Shown: in pieces, positions 12,401-22,565 of the stretch
How positions within the stretch are numbered: the stretch's first letter is position 1
How the letters are laid out: every line of letters begins with the position of its first letter
Translations under genes and position numbers: made by a program
Notes under the pieces: model-generated
Seen by the model: the letters and a program-made list of their open reading frames with translations, nothing else
Databases searched by the model: none
What the model was told of the DNA's origin: nothing
Assembly (NCBI GenBank): GCA_951213105.1
Contig: OX578145.1
Coordinates: 8,895,691-8,959,690, forward strand
Source of the DNA: Amaurobius ferox
Lineage: Eukaryota > Arthropoda > Arachnida > Araneae > Amaurobiidae
Direction: 5' to 3'
Length of the DNA stretch: 64,000 bases

Positions 12401-12550
12401 TATCGGACAGACATTTGATCACAATATGATCTTTTCCTAAAGATGATGTTAGAATATTCCACCCATGTGTAGAACCCGAGAAAAAGGAATATAGACGCTG
12501 AACAAAGTCAAAGAAGTTTACAGTCTGTAGACAACACTTTACCGCTGTTA
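9438..12550 (-). mobile_element. Outer hAT element, transposase relic, right end missing
   Basis: The left terminus starts CAGGGCCGTCTTAAC at 9438, a typical hAT end. The minus-strand frames at 11435-11647 (CTGERSFSRLKLIKNQLRN, the hAT dimerisation region), 12063-12269 and 12282-12550 (NFFDFVQRLYSFFSGSTHGW, CLSDTRWSSH) are pieces of one ZMYM1-like hAT transposase. I found no matching TTAAGACGGCCCTG end before the Gypsy sequence resumes near 12555, so the right part has been lost. Confidence 0.75.
9470..11084 (-). mobile_element. Inner hAT element, 1615 bp, with exact 8-bp TSD
   Basis: The ends CAGGGGCGGCA (9470) and TGCCGCCCCTG (to 11084) are perfect 11-bp inverted repeats, flanked by GGCCCTAG at 9462-9469 and 11085-11092. 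Inside, on the minus strand, are decayed transposase pieces: FSGGSSTLQSLSDTRWSSR and EELSENDFLNGGKTKALLTY around 10350-10800, and a dimerisation region near 9720-9900 (RLKNYFRSTMGQERLS). Stops and frameshifts make it inactive. It inserted into the outer hAT after that one entered the Gypsy element. Confidence 0.92.
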
Positions 12551-12554
12551 CTCC

Positions 12555-13190
12555 CACCATTCTATTACCATTAAATCCAATTTCCACAGATGAATGTCCT
12601 TGCAAAATATAATGGCCTTACAGAGGTCCTTCATAATTAAGAGTTCCGCATCTTGATAGGAGAATTGCTGGATTCTTAAGTTTACCTTACAGCAGCCTAA
12701 CACTTCGGCAACTATGGAAGAATTTGCCATGGCTATTCTGCCCACATATGGTTTCATTTTTATTTTACATTTAGCTAAGTGTTTCTCATTTAGGAAACTT
12801 AAGGAGCTTCTGGTGTCGATAAGTGCGCTAAGTTGTATATTATTCACAGTTGCCTTAGCTACTGATTTCTGGAGACAATGAAGGGCTCCCGAAATGGCAG
12901 CGAGTGTATTAGAAGATGCCGCCACATTCGAAGAGTTCCCAGTTTCCTTGGACTTGCATACGCGCTTGGTAGTGTCCCTTTTCCCCACACCTTCTGCACG
13001 TGGCGTCTCTGGCAGGGCAAATAGTTCTGGGATGCACCTCTTGTTCGTAGAAAAAACATTTTTGGGATCGGGAAGAGGTGTAAACCGCTGATGTGGTCGG
13101 GGCTTCTTCTTCTGGAGAATGGTCTTCAACAGCGGCAGTTGTTGCCGGGCTTGGATTCCCCAAATATGAGGCCGCATGCAGTTCGGCCAA
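12555..13190 (-). pseudogene. Gypsy nucleocapsid zinc knuckle and aspartic protease, frameshifted
   Basis: One frame (12909-13190) has a CCHC-like knuckle region, EVHPRTICPARDATCRRCG followed by EKGHY. A second frame (12548-13177) has the protease active-site region LIDTRSSLSFLNEKH, where Gly of the usual DTG is Arg, which would inactivate the enzyme. Both frames belong to one original gene. Similarity to Gypsy protease runs to about 12555, where hAT-like sequence takes over. Confidence 0.8.
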
Positions 13191-13340
13191 TTCGAGAGCT
13201 ATTGCTTAATCAACAGTTTGATCGAGCGTCATTGACGTATTTTCTAGGAGGCGTTGGCGGATGCGAGCGCATCTTAATCCTCGAATGAAGATGTCTCTAA
13301 TATATTCTTTGCGGTATTCTTCAGCCTTAACGTCAGAAAA

Positions 13341-13691
13341 CTAACAGTCCTTGCTTAGCTGATTTAAACTTTGTAAATATTCTCCCACCATTTTTCCCGT
13401 TTGTTGATGTCGCGTCGACAAACAATGTCTAGCGAAAATGATATTTCGTTTCTTCACGAAGAGGGAATCAAGAGTCGATATGGCTTGCGTATAAGTTGTA
13501 CAGTCATTTATAAACTGGTAGACATCAGCGCTCACGTAGTTGCATAGTAATGGTAATCTATTTTCATCCGAAATGATGGGTATCTTTTCCAGGAAGTTAC
13601 TGAAGGTTCTTTTCCAATGGCGCCATTTTGCTTCGGCTTTCGCACACGTGGGATCCGTATTGAACCTTTCTGGTTTTAGAAATTGTTCCAT
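13341..13691 (-). pseudogene. Gypsy gag fragment
   Basis: The frame begins MEQFLKPERFNTDPTCAKAE and contains WRHWKRTFSNFLEK and RHCLSTRHQQTG. This resembles the capsid-like gag of arthropod Gypsy elements. It ends in a stop at about 13341, before the zinc knuckle that follows in another frame. Confidence 0.8.
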
Positions 13692-13745
13692 ATTATTTAG
13701 TAAAGGCGATCAAGATACAAAACGTTTCTCTAGTTATTAAAATTG

Positions 13746-13931
13746 TACTAATAATTGTAAAGAAACAAGAAGAGGATTGTAACTTAGCTTTTAATAACTA
13801 GGAAGACAGGATACACTTCACACGTTGTAACAGCCATTATTACAAATGATATCAATAACATTAGGATGTTGCCAAACTACCAAAACAAAAACTAGTGTTG
13901 CCACACAAAACAAACAGAAAATAATATCACA
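13746..13931 (-). repeat. 5' LTR of the Gypsy element
   Basis: Partner of 8780-8965. On the minus strand it is followed by the gag start codon region (ATG near 13691). Confidence 0.92.
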
Positions 13932-14099
13932 GATATAAAGAAAAATGTGTTTACGAATTATACTAAATAATAATTAATAATTAACAATTATATAATATGT
14001 ATCCAAAACTTATCACAAAGACAATAAATCTCAAAGAATATTTTAATGTTTAAAATATACAATAGCAATTTCAAATTTGACTAAAACAATAAGTAACAT

Positions 14100-15296
14100 A
14101 TTATAAATAGAATTCAAAATTTCTAAAGTGATATTTAACAAAATTAACAGGATATGATTCAGCCTTACAGTATCGAAATAAATCTGCTAGATGGTTACTA
14201 TATTGTGTATTTTCACATAATCTAAAAATCCTATGAAATTGATTTATTAAAATATTTTTGTATACCTGTTTACTCATACATGAGTTAAAATTGCTTATCT
14301 TGTGAATTTTAATTGGAAAACCTTTTCTTTTGTCAAAAATGTTTGATGTCATATAAGGGATAAATTTGGAGGATCAAAATCAAAATCTATATAATTTGAT
14401 GAGGGAACTATTTTAATGAGAATTACATCATCAATATATCTGTAAAAAGTATATGCAGAGTTTATAAAATTTGAATCGTAGAAGTGTAGATAAAGACCAA
14501 GACCAAGACGCTTCATTACGGGCTACCTTGGGACAACGTCCCTTACGCCCACATCAGAAATTATGAATGTCCACAAATGATTTTAGCAATATGCGATGGT
14601 TCAATGTTGCACTCTTTCACTGAGTGAGGTGCTATGTAGGAGTTCACTGGTGATGTCGATGTGGATCACTGATGGCGATGTTGTGCCATCCTCGTCTTGG
14701 TAGGTGTTGAAGACTAGACTGAGTACTGGGCTGTGGCAGCTGAAAGAGAGTGGGAGGGCGGGGCCAAGACAGGCGGCCAATAGAAAACTGCAGAGTGCAG
14801 GGCCAGTTAGATTTAAGTTTAAGATGCAGTAGTTCTAATTTTAAGTTATTTTAAAGTTTATATGATTAATTACGATAATGAATGATATACAAGTTGTACT
14901 TGATGATTTAAAATTGATATAAATGATATAAATAATTTGAGTGTAAAGAGCAAGTAAGTTTTCCTATCACATTATGTTCCGTCACAGTTGCGAAAAAAGA
15001 AAGGCCCTTTTCAGGGACACACTATAATTAAGTTTACAATTAGAAATTTTTAACACAAGATATAAGTGATTTATTAATAAGTTACGAGTGCTTTTAGTAA
15101 GCAGTAATGTACAAAGCAGGGCAAGCATGGCTTGCGCGTGAATTGACCGGGCTGGCATTAAAGACGCGGGCAAAGCAAGTACAAAGTGGATAAAGATTTG
15201 CAAGTGTAGATAAAGATTTGCAAGAGCTGAACTGGCAGAGCCACCCTGTGGAACACCCTTAATTTGCATATAAATTTTATTGCCTTGCATCAAGTA
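14100..15296 (-). pseudogene. Reverse-transcriptase gene relic split by a 705-bp insertion
   Basis: The minus-strand frame at 15172-15296 carries IKGVPQGGSASSALANLYLH, an RT motif block. The next part, at 14360-14495, carries YRYIDDVILI, the active-site YxDD block, and 14101-14352 follows with DKRKGFPIKIHKISNF. The two halves meet in the same frame when the insert at 14497-15201 and one copy of its 15-bp duplication are ignored. The later part has a stop and a frameshift. I cannot assign the RT to a named clade; the DKR...SN order after YxDD is not that of standard Gypsy or Jockey RTs. Confidence 0.7.
14482..15216. mobile_element. 705-bp insertion with 15-bp target duplication
   Basis: AAGTGTAGATAAAGA occurs at 14482-14496 and again at 15202-15216, flanking an insert that starts CCAAGACCAAGACGCTTC and ends ...GGATAAAGATTTGC. 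The duplication length is typical of LINE-type target-primed insertion. The insert has no convincing coding region, and its identity is unknown. Confidence 0.75.
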
Positions 15297-15297
15297 A

Positions 15298-15331
<34 letters not shown>

Positions 15332-15428
15332 CCTGTTAAGCATTAAGCTATTAATATTGTGAAAAAGTGATTTATAGTCTTAAAAAGGGCAATTATATAG
15401 CCTGCTTCAAATATTTTCAAGCTTTTAT

Positions 15429-15845
15429 ACCCACACCAGGGGGGGGGGGGGGGCAACGGCCGTACCGTGCTGAAAACACCGGTTCTCGTTAGATCACCGA
15501 AGTGAAGCAGCATCGGGCGCGGTTAGTACTTGGTGGGTGACCACCTCGGAACGCCGCGTGCTGTTGGCCATCTCGGGTGCGGTATCCCCGTGGTTTGCGC
15601 GCTAGATTTGCACGCTGCCACAAATGCCGCCGTGTTCATGCGGAGTACGATCACGTTAAACATGTGGGTCCGTAAGTCCTTCCGAGAGGTTGGTGGTAGG
15701 GGAAGGAGGGTACGGTCCCTGTGGATGCCTCCCCCACTGGGTTCCGGTCTAAATTGGGTGGCACTTCCCGGCCGTCCATACAGTTACCTTACACCTTTCT
15801 GGTAGGTCGGACGGTCTGGGTCTCAACAACAACCCACACCAGGGG
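15429..15845 (+). mobile_element. 5S-rRNA-headed SINE with 14-bp TSD
   Basis: Target duplications ACCCACACCAGGGG lie at 15429-15442 and 15832-15845. After a G run comes a 116-bp 5S rRNA-like head (15453-15568) with the conserved blocks ACACCGGTTCTCGTTAGATC, CACCGAAGTGAAGCAGCATC and GGGCGCGGTTAGTACTTGG. A body follows that is shared with the tRNA-headed SINEs at 31979, 50905 and 62303 (GCGGAGTACGATCACGTTAA, TCCGTAAGTCCTTCCGAGAG), and then a hairpin and a CAACAACAAC tail. The 5S part contains the Pol III internal promoter region. The element should have been Pol III transcribed and moved by a LINE. Confidence 0.92.
15453..15568 (+). ncRNA. 5S rRNA-like sequence (SINE head, probably not a functional 5S gene)
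   Basis: It is collinear with arthropod 5S rRNA over nearly its full length, from GCAACGGCCGTACCGTGCTG to GCCGCGTGCTGTTGGC. It lacks a few bases (TTGGTGGGTGACC instead of TTGGATGGGTGACC) and runs straight into SINE body sequence instead of a T-run terminator. Confidence 0.85.
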
Positions 15846-16820
15846 CTCCGCCCCTTGGAACTCCGCTATTTCAATACTCTTTAAATGAGACAGCACCGCG
15901 TACTCTCAATAATTTTCTTCAGGACAGCTCTGGCTACACCACCAGCGTAGAGTAAATAGATGGAGTTCGCCTATCTTTCACAATGTACTAGAAATCCGGG
16001 GTAACCTCTCACTTTGACTTCGTGGTTTTGACGAGAATAAGTCAAAAATCTTCTCTGACTGGCTGCTTTTTTTTCTTTTTTTGTTCGTCAACTGTTAATC
16101 AATTTATGTCCACGTTTTATTTTTCTACGATAATGAGATTTGAATGTCGGATTACCCGCGTGGAATACAAGTCCCGCTATTCTTTCTTAATGACTTCGCA
16201 GAAGTAGGGGGTCATCCGAAAAAACAAAATTTACTGTTTAGGCCCAACTCACCTTAGAAACATCTTTGTTCCGTTTTGGAGGTTTCCGTTATCCATCTGT
16301 TATATAGGATATCTACAGCCCCCAGTCTCGTGGTTTGCTTTCGCATGCGTATTCTTAGAATATAGTTTTCTACAGTACGTGTAGACAATATCGATGATGG
16401 TCATGTGTATATTTGCAGGAGGAACTGTATATGTATATGTAAAGGATGTCGTACTGTATATGTAAAGGATGAATCCATCCTACACACATATAAAACTACA
16501 GATGATGTGGCTACGGTATAAAGCAGGTGCACATGACGTCGCTGACTATTCTTTAGGTTGTTTGGGTGTACATTACTTCGGCATTGAAATGCATTAGCAT
16601 TATCAAACCTGTGTTACCGTGTATTTTTGCTTGACATTTGATTTATTAAATTCATTTTAGGTTGGTATCGTCGATGTGTAAGGAGGGATACTGCAGATAC
16701 TGCTAGATAAATATTGCAATATTAAATGCTTATTCAGATTAACATTAAGATGTTCATTATTCGACGATTTTGTGAATTTTTTTTTTCAATTAATATAATT
16801 TAGAGCAAGTTTCATTTGTT
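15846..16820. other. No gene recognised
   Basis: Mixed sequence with a short block (GCGTACTCTCAATAA) also found near 7457. Frames are short and unrecognised. Confidence 0.4.
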
Positions 16821-19800
16821 ACTAGCCGAATACCCGTTGAAAATCAACGGTCTCGCAATAAGCAATCGCGGCACCCCCTTAAGTTGAAAATATTGGAAAT
16901 CTGAAATTGCACACTTTCTTCCTTTCGAATGATTTACCTATACACCAAATTTGAAGTCTCTATCTCATCGCAAAGTATGCTTTCCCATATTTTCACTTTT
17001 CGAACGTTTTGGTGTGGGGCACCCCCTCTATAGAACGTTTTCGGAAAATTCGATTTTTCCAGGGGTTTTTATCGAACGACCGAGCCGTGTACCAAATTGC
17101 AAGTTTCTATCTATTCGGGAAGTGCCTGAAAAAGGCGTGAAAGACAGACAGACAGACGGACACTTGGCAATTAGTATATACTAGCCGAATACCCGTTGAA
17201 ATTCAACGGTATTGCAATAAGCAACCCCTGAATAATGTAAATTTTTTAATAATTCGCTTTTCATATTTGTTCGACAAATCGAATATTTTGGTGTGCAGAA
17301 CCCCCTAAAGAAGAAAATATTGGGAAACTAAATTTGCGCATTTCTTCCTTTCGAATTATTTACCCGTACACTACATTAAATTCTATCTCATCCCGAGGCA
17401 CCCCTATATTATTATTTCTCCTTTGGAACTTTTTTCTGTGAAGCACACCCATAAATGAACATTTTTGAAAAACTCTCTTTGTCTTGGGTTTTTTATCAGA
17501 TGATTGGCCCATATACCTAATATCAAGCGTCTGTCACATTTAAAAGGAAGCGTGCCTCATTTATTCCGAAAATCCGACATATTAGTGTGCGGCACCCCTT
17601 AAAGTAGCAAATATTGGAAAGCTGAAATTTCACGCTTTCTTCTTTTCAAACTATCTACCCGTACACCAAATTTGAAGTCTCTATCCTATCGAGAAGCATT
17701 TTTTTCTATCACTTCACTTTTTGAACGTTTTTCTGTGTAGCACCCCGTTAATGAGCATTTTTGTCAAACTGTATTCATGTTTGGTGTTTTTGTCAAATAG
17801 TTAGCCCATATACTAAATTTCAAGCTTCTATCACATTGTAAAGAAGGCGTTTTTCATTTGTTCGGCAAATCGAAAATTTTAGTGAGCGGCACCCCCTACA
17901 ATAGCAAAAGTTTGAAAACTGAAATTGCACACTTTCCTTCTTTCCAACTATTTACCCGTACACCAAATTTGAAGTCTCTATCTCATCGTGAAGTATGCAT
18001 TTCTAGCATTTCATCTTTCGAATGCTTTTGTGTGGAGTACCCACCCCCTTAACTATACATTTTTGAAAAACTCTATTCTTTTTCTGATTTCTATGAGATG
18101 ATTCGCCCATATACCAAATATTAAGCCTCTATCACCTTTTGAAAGGGGCGTTTCTCCTTTATTCCGAAAGTCGAACATTTTAGTGTGCGACACCCCCTAA
18201 ATTAGAAAATTTTGGTAAACTGAAATTATACACTTTCTTCCTTCCACACTATCTACCCTTACACCAAATTTGATATCTCTATCTCATTCCGAATTATGGT
18301 TTTTTATCAATTCACTTTTCGAACGTTTTACTCTGGAGCACCCCCTTAAACGAACATTTTTGAAAAACTATATTTGTCTTGGGTGTTTCCATCAAATGAT
18401 TAGTCCATATACCGAATTTCAAGCCTCTATCAAATTTTAAAGGATCGTTTTCTCATTTATTCTGCAAATCGAATATTTTGGTGTGCGGCACCCCCTTAAG
18501 TAGAAAATATTGGAAATCTGAAATTGCACGCTTTCTTCCTTTCGAACGATTTACCAATACACCGAATTTGAAGTCTCTATCTCATCGCAAAGCATGATTT
18601 CCTATCATTTCACTTTTCGAACGTTTTAGTGTGCGGCACCCCCTTAAGCAGAAAATATTGGAAATCGGAAATTTCACACTTTCTTCCTTTCGAACAATTT
18701 ACCCATACACCAAATTTGAAGTCTCTACCTCATCGCAAAGCATGCTCTCCTATCATTTCACTTTTCGAACGTTTTGGTGTGCTGCACCCCCCCCCCCCCT
18801 TAAGTAGAAAATATTGGAAATCTGAAATTGCACACTTTCTTCCTTTCGAGTGATTTACCCATATACCAAATTTGAAGTCTCTATCTCATCGCAAAGCATG
18901 CTTTCCCGTCATTTCACTTTTCGAACGTTTTGGTGTGGGGCACCCCCTCTATAGAACGTTTTCGAAAAATTCGATTTTTCCAGGGGTTTTTATCGAACGA
19001 CCGAGCCGTGTACCAAATTGCAAGTCTCTATCTATTCGGGAAGTGCCTAAAAAAGGCGTGACAGACAGACAGACGGACAGACAGACAGACGGACACTTGG
19101 CAATTAGTATATACTAGCCGCATACCCGTTGAAAATCAACGGCCCCACATTAAGCAACCCCTGAATAATGTAAATTTTTTACTTATTTATTCGACAAATC
19201 GAACATTTAGTTTTGAGGCACCCCCAAAAGTTCAAAATATCGGAAAACTGAAATTGCACATGTTCTTCCTTTCGAACTATCTACCTGTACACCAAATTTG
19301 AAGTCTGTATCTTATTTCGAAGCATGTTTTTTTTTATCAATTCACATTTCGAACGTTTTCCTCTGGAAAACCCCCTTAAACGAACATTTTTGAAAAATTA
19401 TATTCGTTTTGGGTGTTTTCATCAAATGATTAGTCTATATTTAAAATTTTGAGCCTCTATCAAATTTTAAAGGGGCCGTTTCTCATTTATTCGGAAAATC
19501 GAACATTTTTGTGCGCGACACCCCCTTAAGTAGGAAATATTGGAAATCTGAAATTACACACTTTCTTCCTTTCCAACGGTTTACCTATATACCAAATTTG
19601 AAGTCCCTATCTTATCGTAAAGCAGGCTTTCCTATCATTTCACTTTTCGAACGTTTTGGTGTGCGGCACCCCCTTGAGTAGAAAATATTGGAAATCTGAA
19701 AATGCACACTTTCTGCCTTTCGAACGATTCACCCATACACCAAATATGAAGTTTCTACCTCATCGCAAAGCATGCTCTCCTATCATTTCACTTTTCGAAC

Positions 19801-21346
19801 GTTTTGGTGTGCTGCACCCCCCCTTAAGTAGAAAATATTGGAAATCTGAAATTGCACACTTTCTTCCTTTCGAACGATTTACCCATACACCAAATTTGAT
19901 GTCTCTATCTCATCGCAAAGCATGCTTTCCCGTCGTTTCACTTTTCGAACGTTTTGGTGTGGGGCACCCCCTCTATAGAACGTTTTCGAAAAATTCGATT
20001 TTTCCAGGGGGTTTTATCGAACGACCGAGCCGTGTACCAAATTGCAAGTCTCTATCTATTCGGGAAGTGCCTAAAAAAGGCGTGACAGACAGACGGACAG
20101 ACAGACAGACAGACAGACGGACAGACAGACAGACAGACGGACACTTGGCAATTAGTATATACTAGCCGCATACCCGTTGAAAATCAACGACCCCACATTA
20201 AGCAACCCCTGAATAATGTCAATTTTTTAATAATTCGCGTTTCTTATTTATTCGACAAATCGAACATTTTGTTTTGAGGCACCCCCAAAAGTTCAAAATA
20301 TCGGAAAACTGAAATTGCACATGCTCTTCCTTTCGAACTATCTACCTGTACACCAAATTTGAAGTCTGTATCTTATTTCGAAGCATGTTTTTTTTTATCA
20401 ATTCACATTTCGAACGTTTTCCTCTGGAGAACCCCCTTAAACGAACATTTTTGAAAAATTATATTCGTTTTGGGTGTTTTCATCAAATGATTCGTCTATA
20501 TATAAAATTTTGAGCCTCTATCAAATTTTAAAGGGGCCGTTTCTCATTTATTCGGAAAATCGAACATTTTCGTGTGCGGCAACCCCTTAAGTAGGAAATA
20601 TTGGAAATTTGAAATTACACACTTTCTTCCTTTCGAACGGTTTACCTATATACCAAATTTGAAGTCCCTATCTTATCGCAAAGCAGGCTTTCCCATCATT
20701 TCACTTTTCGAACGTTTTGGTGTGCGGCACCCCCTTGAGTAGAAAATATTGGAAATCTGAAAATGCACACTTTCTGCCTTTCGAACGATTTACCCATACA
20801 CCAAATTTGAAGTCTCTACCTCATCGCAAAGCATACTCTCCTATCATTTCACTTTTCGAACGTTTTGGTGTGCGGCACCCCCTTGAGTAGAAAATATTGG
20901 AAATCTGAAAATGCACACTTTCTGCCTTTCGAACGATTCACCCATACACCAAATATGAAGTTTCTACCTCATCGCAAAGCATGCTCTCCTATCATTTCAC
21001 TTTTCGAACGTTTTGGTGTGCTGCACCCCCCCTTAAGTAGAAAATATTGGAAATCTGAAATTGCACACTTTCTTCCTTTCGAACGATTTACCCATACACC
21101 AAATTTGAAGTCTCTATCTCATCGCAAAGCATGCTTTCCCGTAGTTTCACTTTTCGAACGTTTTGGTGTGGGGCACCCCCTCTATAGAACGTTTTCGAAA
21201 AATTCGATTTTTCCAGGGGGTTTTATCGAACGACCGAGCCGTGTACCAAATTGCAAGCCTCTATCTATTCGGGAAGTGCCTAAAAAAGGCGTGACAGACA
21301 GACGGACAGACAGACAGACAGACGGACACTTGGCAATTAGTATATA
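16821..21346 (+). repeat. Four-unit hierarchical repeat array with ~150/300-bp internal periods
   Basis: Four units start ACTAGCCG(A/C)ATACCCGTTG at 16821, 17180, 19113 and 20161 (a hairpin CCGTTGAAA/TTCAACGG) and end with a (GACAGACG)n tract and CACTTGGCAATTAGTATATA. Inside each unit, ~150-bp subrepeats carry ACCAAATTTGAAGTCTCTAT and CACCCCCTTAAGTAGAAAAT. They alternate in two forms, giving a ~300-bp higher-order period (starts near 17575, 17868, 18172, 18470). Unit lengths are about 359, 1933, 1048 and 1186 bp. Since 150 is a multiple of three, long plus-strand frames arise (up to 169 codons at 19656 and 164 at 20865) repeating HTPNLKSLSHRKA; I treat these as by-products. Confidence 0.9.
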
Positions 21347-21390
21347 TAATAATAGATAGATAGATAGATAGATAGAAGATAGATATCTTC
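21347..21390. repeat. (GATA)n microsatellite
   Basis: ATAGATAGATAGATAGATAG, followed by AGATAGATATCTTCTAT. The stretch 21390-21945 is AT-rich with no gene seen. Confidence 0.85.
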
Positions 21391-21944
21391 TATAATAAGT
21401 ATAAACTGTGCAGAAAGAGATTTATTTTGTGCGATATTAGTTACAATTTCCTATATTTAGAAAAGTAATTATTATTATTATTATTTTTTTTTTTTGCACC
21501 TCAAAATAAATTGTTTTATAGTGATACATATCTAAATAATATTCCATAAATCATGCTTTATAAGTAATTCGAAGTAAAAGTGGCTTTTATAATGTTTGCA
21601 TTTTAAAACGTAAGAATTAAATTTTGGTAAATTAAAAGACCTTTCAATGTTTCAGATGAATTAAAAAAAATATGTCTCTTTTTAAAATATATATGTTTTT
21701 CTTTTAATATGTATAAAATCAAATCTAGATATTATTATTAAAATAAACTTAGATTAAGGGAAATTTTCAATTCCAGTTAAATTATAAGACTTTAATGACT
21801 AAACAGTTTGGCATCAATATTTTCGCTATCAGTGATAAAGGGTTTTTGTAAATCAACGATAGGATGGATAGGAACCCAACATGACTATGGAATTATATAC
21901 CAATTACTAAATCATTTAAAATCGTATTATCAATTTGCAGGGTC

Positions 21945-22565
21945 CATTTCGACGATAAGAACTTGCAATTCTGTCCCAGTAGCTCAACGGTAGAGCGTTG
22001 GTTGACCAGTGGTTCGATTTCCTGTTGGCTCAGCAAGTTCTTTTATAATGGCGCCCGAACAAATCAACCCCGTAGGTGAGTGCAACGATGTCGGAGGTCT
22101 GAAAGTGGCCCTAGTACGGATTCAGCGGATTCTGGAAGATTGAGCGCCGATTTTAAAAATAGAGAGGATAATGACCACGCAGGATACTTACCTGGGTAAA
22201 AATAGTAGCTTCAGGGTGCTAACCTGAGGTAAAAGTAGCAGGAGGTGATCATTCAGATTGTCAATTGCACACTAATCTGACATTAGAAGGTGAAGAATGC
22301 AGAGTCCATTTCAAAGATACGAGTAAGAGCTTGCAATTTTGTTCCAGTAGCTATCCATCGGTAGAGCGTTGGCCAGTTTGAAGATCCAGGGTTCAATTCT
22401 CGGTTTCGGCAAAAAAGTTCATTATGTTACAATAGAACGCGATCGAGGATCAGAATTTTACAATGGAACCCGATCGAGGCTTAGAACTTTACAACGGCGC
22501 CGGAACAAATCAACGCGTAGGTTAGTGCAAAGATGTCGGAGATTTAAAAGTCACTCTAGTACAAC
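21945..22565 (+). repeat. tRNA-like tandem repeat, two ~360-bp units
   Basis: Each unit holds a tRNA-like stretch: GTCCCAGTAGCTCAACGGTA with GAGCGTTGG, then TGGTTCGATTTCC (B-box like) near 21975-22035, repeated in weaker form near 22340-22405. A conserved tail follows (GAACAAATCAAC...GTAGGTTAGTGCAA...GATGTCGGAG). The first unit contains TGGCGCCCGAAC, which resembles a retroviral primer-binding site, but later units vary there. The repeat is interrupted by the LTR at 22566 and resumes at 23886. The inverted counterpart is at 49545-50015. Confidence 0.75.

Larger units (their letters stand above)
8780..13931 (-). mobile_element. Gypsy-type LTR retrotransposon, defective, interrupted by nested hAT elements
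   Basis: Two 186-bp direct repeats (8780-8965 and 13746-13931) are the LTRs; I count 5 differences. Read on the minus strand they start TGTGATATTATTTTC. A purine tract AAAAAAGGGGGGTGAA directly abuts the inner edge of the 3' LTR (plus 8966-8981), as a polypurine tract should. From the 5' side come gag (13341-13691), a zinc knuckle and aspartic protease region (12560-13190), and at the far end the pol C-terminus (8984-9415). Reverse transcriptase, RNase H and most of integrase are gone, replaced by hAT sequence. Frameshifts split the remaining frames. No target-site duplication was evident. Confidence 0.88.

Noticed and set aside
15453..15568. Functional 5S rRNA gene
   Set aside because: It is fused to SINE body sequence, lacks a terminator T-run, has small deletions, and is enclosed in 14-bp target duplications.
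21970..22035. Functional tRNA gene (AGTAGCTCAACGGTAGAGCG...GGTTCGATTTCC)
   Set aside because: The acceptor stem does not close and an anticodon arm cannot be placed; it recurs as part of a longer repeat, so it is tRNA-derived.
22055..22075. Retroviral primer-binding site TGGCGCCCGAAC
   Set aside because: It is not next to the end of the LTR found here (22566-23885) and is not conserved in the other repeat units.
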